Origin: SAR202 cluster bacterium
GTDB taxonomy: Bacteria > Chloroflexota > Dehalococcoidia > SAR202 > CAJWER01
Assembly (NCBI GenBank): GCA_030740335.1
Contig: JASLXL010000027.1
Location: forward strand, 1 to 18,721
Reading direction: 5' to 3'
DNA length: 18,721 nucleotides
Below are positions 15,102-18,721 of the stretch, in pieces; position 1 is the stretch's first letter, and every line of letters starts with the position of its first letter. A program made the position numbers and the translations under genes. The notes under the pieces are model-generated. The model worked only from the letters and a program-made list of their open reading frames with translations, did no database searches and was not told the DNA's origin.

Positions 15102-15130
15102 ATTATAGGGACGGCCCAACTGGCGGTCAA
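15102..15130 (-). promoter_or_regulatory. Strong sigma70-like promoter of the selenoprotein cassette
   Basis: On the minus strand TTGACC (15130-15125), a 17-bp spacer and a perfect TATAAT (15107-15102) lead to a predicted start near 15095, about 19 nt before TTG 15076. It is among the best promoters in the window and supports the two-gene operon. Confidence 0.72.
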
Positions 15131-15153
15131 GAGGCCGGAATCATGCCCTTTGG

Positions 15154-15509
15154 TCAGCGGCCCACCGAGATACGGACTACATAGCGGGTCGATGTGTCGC
15201 AGTAGATTAGGTCGCCTTCGTAGGACGTGAGCCCGTGGGACTCGGAAAGCGGAGCGAGGTTCTCGATGCGGTCCATCTCGGGCTCGTCCGCCACGACTTG
15301 ATCGGTGATTCCATGGACCTCCGTGGCCTGCGAGGTGATGGTCTGCCCGGATTGAAGCGTCGAGTCTTTTGCTCTTGTGACCCGTCGGGCTTGACCTTGA
15401 GAATGCTCATCTCGACAATGCGGTCCGCGGAAACGCTGAGACCTGTGGTCTCCACGTCCAGAAAGGCGATCGGTCGGTCGATCTCAAGGTTTTCAAAGTG
15501 GGCCTCTAC
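15154..15509 (-). pseudogene. Frameshifted remnant of a DEDDh 3'-5' exonuclease (DNA polymerase III epsilon-like)
   Basis: The first reading frame gives I-D-R-P-I-A-F-L-D-V-E-T-T-G-L-S, the exonuclease motif I with its D-x-E, then D-R-I-V-E-M-S-I-L-K and T-R-R-F-N-P-G. Near 15350 the family-like reading moves to another frame, giving A-T-E-V-H-G-I-T-D-Q-V-V-A-D-E-P, the normal continuation. After that the sequence no longer matches the exonuclease core: motifs II and III (H-N/D and H-x4-D) are missing, so most of the domain is lost. A stop lies directly upstream and no start codon fits. The span of 356 bp is not a multiple of three. It sits between the dehydrogenase and the selenoprotein operon. 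A sequencing error could explain the shift but not the missing core. Confidence 0.75.
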
Positions 15510-15586
15510 TTAGTTGTGCCAAGTATCGGGTTCCAGATACGGCTGCTGCGCAAAACACCTATTGGAATGAATCCAGCTTTGCCCCC

Positions 15587-16651
15587 CTAAGTGTGCGCAG
15601 CACCACTGGGGGAGACCAGGATTCGAAAGACGTCCTTTTTGGGTTTCAACATGCGGTCGAATCCCTTTTCGATGATCTCTTCGAGCCCGATCTTGTCGGT
15701 GATGAGGGGCGCAGTGTGCAGGTCTCCGGCATCAATCATGCCCACGACCTCTTCGACATCGCGCCGCTCGTAACCCAGAGAGCCGATGATCTCCTTCTCA
15801 CCTGCTACCAGGCTGTTGAAGTCGAACTTCGGTATGGCGGTGTAGATTGCCACAAGTAGTACTCTACCTCCGATCCGCGCCCAATCAATGGCCAGGGCTG
15901 GAGTGTCCTTGCCTCCCGCAGCATCGATCACGAGGTCGGGGCCTGCTCCGTCGTTAAGTGCGCGCAACTTGGCGGTGAAGTCCGGGTCGCGGGCGTCAAG
16001 GGCGGAGTCGGCTCCGAGGTCGCTGGCCATGTCGAGGCTGATCCGCCTGCTGTCCACCGCGATAACGTGGCCCCCGGCGGCCGTCGCCTGTTGCATGGCG
16101 AGGAGCCCCACTGTGCCACATCCCAGGATCACCACGCTCTCTCCGGCTGACATGCGAGAGCGCCGGATCGCATGCAGGGCCACTGAGGCGGGCTCCACCA
16201 GGGCCGCCTCCTCGCTGCTGACCCCGTCGGGGAGCCGGATGGCCTCGGACGCGGGCCAGACCATGTATTCGGCAAGGCCGCCGTCGCGTGCGAAACCGGC
16301 TGTCGCCATGTTCGGGCACTGAGTTTTTTGCCCTGTCAAGCAGCCGTGGCACTTGCCGCAGGTTAGCACCGTATTGAGCACGACGCGGTCGCCTTCGGCG
16401 ACGCCATCTCCACTAGCTTTCACGACAGTGCCGGTTATCTCGTGGCCGGTGATCAGTGGCACGGATTTACCGGTGAGGATGTTGGGAGCGTCGCCGAATA
16501 TGAACTTGGGGCCGTAGAGGTACTCTTCAATGTCGGTTGCGCAGATACCGCAGTAGTCGATGCGGAGTTTGATCTCGCCTGGAGCTGGCACTGGTTCCGG
16601 AACTGTTTCCAGTCGGAGGTCCTTGTTACCGTGGTAGACCAGTGCTTTCAT
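15587..16651 (-). CDS. Zinc-dependent alcohol dehydrogenase (MDR family, sorbitol/threonine dehydrogenase-like)
   Basis: The enzyme oxidises a secondary alcohol or polyol with NAD(P). It has both zinc sites: catalytic C37 (C-G-I-C-A-T-D), H70-E71 (G-H-E-I-T-G) and a later E in L-V-E-P-A; structural C98, C101, C104 and C112. The coenzyme domain follows with V-I-L-G-C-G-T-V-G-L and an acidic D in A-V-D-S-R-R that favours NAD. Length 354 is standard. ATG 16651 follows GAGGAG. The best family comparison is with 2,3-butanediol, sorbitol and threonine dehydrogenases; the substrate is not set. It is divergent from an amidohydrolase and shares its control region, suggesting joint regulation and one pathway. 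Confidence 0.92.
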   Translation of the reverse strand: MKALVYHGNKDLRLETVPEPVPAPGEIKLRIDYCGICATDIEEYLYGPKFIFGDAPNILTGKSVPLITGHEITGTVVKASGDGVAEGDRVVLNTVLTCGKCHGCLTGQKTQCPNMATAGFARDGGLAEYMVWPASEAIRLPDGVSSEEAALVEPASVALHAIRRSRMSAGESVVILGCGTVGLLAMQQATAAGGHVIAVDSRRISLDMASDLGADSALDARDPDFTAKLRALNDGAGPDLVIDAAGGKDTPALAIDWARIGGRVLLVAIYTAIPKFDFNSLVAGEKEIIGSLGYERRDVEEVVGMIDAGDLHTAPLITDKIGLEEIIEKGFDRMLKPKKDVFRILVSPSGAAHT

Positions 16652-16757
16652 AGCATCTCCTCGCTGCGCGTCGGCGGGGTGCCTCTGGGAGCCCTGCGGC
16701 TGGCAGGTGTGTTGCGAATTTCAATGTAACCGGATTCTGGCCGCAGATTAGGGTGAG

Positions 16758-16786
16758 AGTGTAGTCGGGGCCTTAGTGGCTGTCAA
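16758..16786 (-). promoter_or_regulatory. sigma70-like promoter of the alcohol dehydrogenase gene
   Basis: On the minus strand TTGACA (16786-16781), a 17-bp spacer and TACACT (16763-16758, 4 of 6 matches) form a promoter about 100 nt upstream of the ATG. Its -35 box is only 8 bp from that of the opposing promoter. Confidence 0.55.
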
Positions 16787-16798
16787 CGAAGCCGTTGA
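16783..16798. promoter_or_regulatory. Palindrome between divergent promoters, possible operator
   Basis: TCAACG (16783-16788), a 4-bp centre and CGTTGA (16793-16798) form a perfect dyad that overlaps both -35 boxes. A dimeric regulator bound here could block both promoters. Part of the symmetry follows simply because both -35 boxes contain TTGA. Confidence 0.35.
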
Positions 16799-16823
16799 GA
16801 CAGCCGTTCGGGCCGTGTATCAT
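16795..16823 (+). promoter_or_regulatory. sigma70-like promoter of the amidohydrolase gene
   Basis: TTGAGA (16795-16800, 5 of 6), a 17-bp spacer and TATCAT (16818-16823, 5 of 6) predict a start near 16830, 25 nt before GTG 16855. The TTG of this -35 box is also the first in-frame start-like codon of the gene, which is therefore not the true start. Confidence 0.65.
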
Positions 16824-16854
16824 CGACTCGAAACTGCACTTCAAGGAGCGCCGC

Positions 16855-18012
16855 GTGAAGTACGATCTGTTGTTGAAGGCTGGCCATGTGATCGACCCGG
16901 CCAATGGCCTGGACTCGAAAATGGACGTCGGGATCAGGGACGGCAAGATTGCCGCGGTCGCCCGTGACCTGCCGTCGTCGCAGGCAGCCACCGCAATCGA
17001 TGCGTCCGGACGCGTTGTGACGCCGGGTCTGGTTGATCTACACACCCACTCCTACGGCTACTTCGCCTGGACCTTCCCAGACGAATATGCCTTCCCTGCG
17101 GGAGTGACGACCGTGGTGGACGCGGGCGGATCCGGGTACCGGAACTTTGACGATTTCAAGCGAACCATCATAGACAAGGCCAATGTCCGGTTGCTGGTGC
17201 TGCTGAACATTGTGGGCGGTGGGATGCTGGGGCCGGTGGAGCAGGACACGGCAGAGATGCGACCCGAGCCATGCGCCGAAGTGGTTCGGGCGAACCCGGA
17301 CGTGATCGTAGGGGTGAAGGCCGCTCACTATAGAGGGCGAGGTTGGGAGTCGGTGGACGGCGCGGTGGAGGCGGGGGAGATGTCGGGTACTGTGGCCATG
17401 ATCGACTACTCGAATCACCCGGATCGCACCTACCGCGAACTGATAACCGAGCACATGCGGCCCGGCGACATGCACACCCACATGTACGGGCAGCAGCACG
17501 CTCAGATCGACGAGGACCGGAAGGTGTACGACTACGTGTGGCAGGCGAGGAAACGCGGAGTGCTCTTTGATGTGGGCCACGGTGGCGGCAGCTTTTGGTT
17601 CCGGGTGGCGGTGCCCAGCATGGAGCAGGGTCACGTGCCGGATACCATTTCTACAGATGTGCACAAGGGCAGCTTCTTCATCCCGCGAGCGACGATGCCG
17701 ATCACCATGTCTAAGCTCATGAACATGGGCATGTCGCTACAGGATGCCGTTGCCAAGTCGACGATTGCGCCCGCGCGCAACATCAACCAGCCGGAGCTAG
17801 GGACGCTGTCGGTGGGCGCCGAGGCTGATGTGGCGGTGTTCGAACTGGAAGAGGGCGAATTCGGATTTGTGGACTCAGGTCGCGCCAGGATGGCGGGGAC
17901 CAAGCGCCTGCTGTGCCACATGACGGTGCGCGCCGGCGAGGTTGTCTGGGATCTGGACGGGCTCTCGCGACCAGCCTGGGAGACTCAGGGAGACTACGTT
18001 CGCCTCGATTGA
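16855..18012 (+). CDS. Amidohydrolase/deacetylase family metallohydrolase (EF_0837/AHA_3915 type)
   Basis: This is a dihydroorotase-like binuclear amidohydrolase. Its metal residues are visible: H63-x-H65 in V-D-L-H-T-H, K155 in V-G-V-K-A-A-H, the usual carbamylated bridging lysine, H207/H209 in D-M-H-T-H-M-Y, H242 in D-V-G-H-G-G-G-S-F and D268 in I-S-T-D-V-H. The N- and C-termini form the composite beta domain. Length from GTG 16855 is 385 residues, normal for the family. I chose this start because AAGGAG lies six bases upstream and a promoter occupies the longer frame's beginning. Relatives act as deacetylases or cyclic-amide hydrolases; the substrate is unknown. It is divergent from the alcohol dehydrogenase and converges with the GYD gene 5 bp later. 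Confidence 0.9.
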   Translation: MKYDLLLKAGHVIDPANGLDSKMDVGIRDGKIAAVARDLPSSQAATAIDASGRVVTPGLVDLHTHSYGYFAWTFPDEYAFPAGVTTVVDAGGSGYRNFDDFKRTIIDKANVRLLVLLNIVGGGMLGPVEQDTAEMRPEPCAEVVRANPDVIVGVKAAHYRGRGWESVDGAVEAGEMSGTVAMIDYSNHPDRTYRELITEHMRPGDMHTHMYGQQHAQIDEDRKVYDYVWQARKRGVLFDVGHGGGSFWFRVAVPSMEQGHVPDTISTDVHKGSFFIPRATMPITMSKLMNMGMSLQDAVAKSTIAPARNINQPELGTLSVGAEADVAVFELEEGEFGFVDSGRARMAGTKRLLCHMTVRAGEVVWDLDGLSRPAWETQGDYVRLD

Positions 18013-18016
18013 GGGG

Positions 18017-18337
18017 CTACTGGCCGGGGGGCCTGTAGTTGACGGTCTTCTCCGTGGCCGCGTCGATCTCTTCCGGATCGATTAGGACCGTGGTGGTTAT
18101 ATTGATCGTGCCGGCAGCGCCGACGGCTATTGACAAGGCGGCGGCGGTCGCGTGGTCGGGCAAGTCTACAATGGCGCAGAAGTCGGTGCCGCCGAAGGCG
18201 AAGTAGTAGGCCTCTAAGCTGCCGCCCATCGACTCGACCATTTTGGAAACCGTTTCTTTGCGGGAGGTTCCACCCTCTTTGAGAAGGCCCTGGGCTCCGA
18301 CCTGCGTGTAGGATCCCTGGTATAGATACTTGGGCAT
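18017..18337 (-). CDS. GYD-domain protein
   Basis: The 106-residue protein matches the GYD family: P-K-Y-L-Y-Q-G-S-Y-T at the N-terminus, then L-L-K-E-G-G-T-S-R-K, A-Y-Y-F-A-F-G-G-T-D-F (the G-Y-D signature, here G-T-D) and I-V-D-L-P-D. These are small ferredoxin-fold proteins of unknown role, often beside catabolic genes. ATG 18337 has AAGGAGG six bases upstream, and a promoter at 18383-18411 overlaps the stop codon of the upstream NUDIX gene. It ends 5 bp from the amidohydrolase stop. Confidence 0.88.
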   Translation of the reverse strand: MPKYLYQGSYTQVGAQGLLKEGGTSRKETVSKMVESMGGSLEAYYFAFGGTDFCAIVDLPDHATAAALSIAVGAAGTINITTTVLIDPEEIDAATEKTVNYRPPGQ

Positions 18338-18382
18338 GATCGTCCTCCTTGAGTCGGGCGAGGGCCGTTGCTGAGTGGCCGT

Positions 18383-18411
18383 ATACTAGTGTGATTCTGC
18401 CCGAGAGTCAA
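18383..18411 (-). promoter_or_regulatory. sigma70-like promoter of the GYD gene
   Basis: On the minus strand TTGACT (18411-18406, 5 of 6), a 17-bp spacer and TAGTAT (18388-18383, 4 of 6) lie about 50 bp before the ATG. The -35 box overlaps the stop codon of the NUDIX gene. Confidence 0.5.
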
Positions 18412-18721
18412 CGCGAAGAAACACTGTCGAGGGACAGCAGGCCGAGGACACGAACGTCCTTCGGAGGGACGGTCTCGGCGCCGTCCTGGCCGACAAGAGG
18501 TGCTGCCCTCTCCAACTTGCTACGAGACACCCATTGCCAGCCGCCGCTGAGCGTCGGTGGGCCGGCGAGCCGACAGAAGTAGATCATGTCGATGTGCTGG
18601 TGGTAGCCCTGCACCAGGTCGTGGATATCCTCGATCATTATGGTGAATGGAGGGGCCACGCTGGACGGGTAATCCAGGTCCAGGCCCGGAGTGGTCGGTA
18701 CCACCGCGGCTTTGAGGCCCG
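18408..18721 (-). CDS. NUDIX hydrolase, C-terminal part (N-terminus outside window)
   Basis: The frame enters from the right edge, so only about 104 residues are seen. The first ones, G-L-K-A-A-V-V, fit the end of a Nudix box (E-x-G-U) and its following strand. Then come a strand with P-F-T-I-M-I-E-D and H-Q-H-I-D-M-I-Y-F-C-R, typical of NUDIX proteins that end in the pattern H-x-D-x-x-Y-x-x-R, and G-G-W-Q-W-V-S-R-S-K-L near the C-terminus. It would hydrolyse a nucleoside diphosphate linked to another moiety. The catalytic box itself lies beyond the edge, so the call depends on the C-terminal half. Confidence 0.68.
   Translation of the reverse strand, partial: GLKAAVVPTTPGLDLDYPSSVAPPFTIMIEDIHDLVQGYHQHIDMIYFCRLAGPPTLSGGWQWVSRSKLERAAPLVGQDGAETVPPKDVRVLGLLSLDSVSSR

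Noticed and set aside
16795..16854. TTG 16795 as start of the amidohydrolase
   Set aside because: The TTG is the -35 box of a good promoter, the 20 added residues do not look like family sequence, and GTG 16855 has AAGGAG six bases upstream.
17038..17664. 208-residue open frame antisense to the amidohydrolase
   Set aside because: It is a mirror of a clear gene, rich in H, V and P from codon complement, with no family likeness or ribosome site.

Overview
The window reads as a chromosomal piece of a moderately GC-rich free-living bacterium, most likely a Chloroflexota of the Dehalococcoidia/SAR202 type. That placement is inference. It rests on a glycine/valine-rich proteome with many GTG and TTG starts, a Chloroflexota/actinobacterial-style B-box zinc-finger membrane protein, and a run of degradative genes (N-acyl-D-amino-acid deacylase, FAD_oxidored flavoprotein, MDR alcohol dehydrogenase, amidohydrolase, GYD protein, UGSC selenoprotein) of a kind I associate with that group. 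Several sigma70-like promoters (TTGACA-like, 16-17 bp, TATAAT-like) can be read directly.

Left part (1-8543), mostly housekeeping. A 5'-complete, 3'-cut MFS exporter runs leftward off the edge. The other genes run rightward: RNase Y with its own promoter and a very clear terminator; a PHP-domain phosphoesterase, PlsY acyltransferase and a B-box/membrane protein as a likely operon; an Lrp/AsnC regulator with promoter and terminator; aspartyl-tRNA synthetase carrying the residue pair linked to non-discriminating enzymes; and a SAM methyltransferase.

Middle (8566-12735), a likely catabolic operon: N-acyl-D-amino-acid deacylase, TauE/SafE permease and FAD-dependent oxidoreductase, consistent with uptake or export and breakdown of an N-acylated or D-amino-acid-like compound. 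It is followed by about 700 bp without a convincing gene, which holds several palindromic repeats and an array of degenerate 21-bp repeats.

Right part (13438-18721), accessory. A leftward two-gene cassette encodes a 345-residue protein of unknown function and a UGSC-family selenoprotein. The latter is split by an in-frame TGA at 13684-13686 that sits exactly at the U of the U-G-S-C motif and is followed by a perfect 9-bp hairpin with a G-containing loop, a fitting bacterial SECIS. Upstream lies a broken DEDDh exonuclease gene, then a zinc alcohol dehydrogenase (leftward) and an EF_0837/AHA_3915-type amidohydrolase (rightward). These two are divergently transcribed from back-to-back promoters whose -35 boxes flank a small palindrome. 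A GYD-domain protein and a partial NUDIX hydrolase, both leftward, close the window.

The most notable item is the selenoprotein cassette. A standard gene caller would split it into two short hypothetical proteins and lose the active-site residue.
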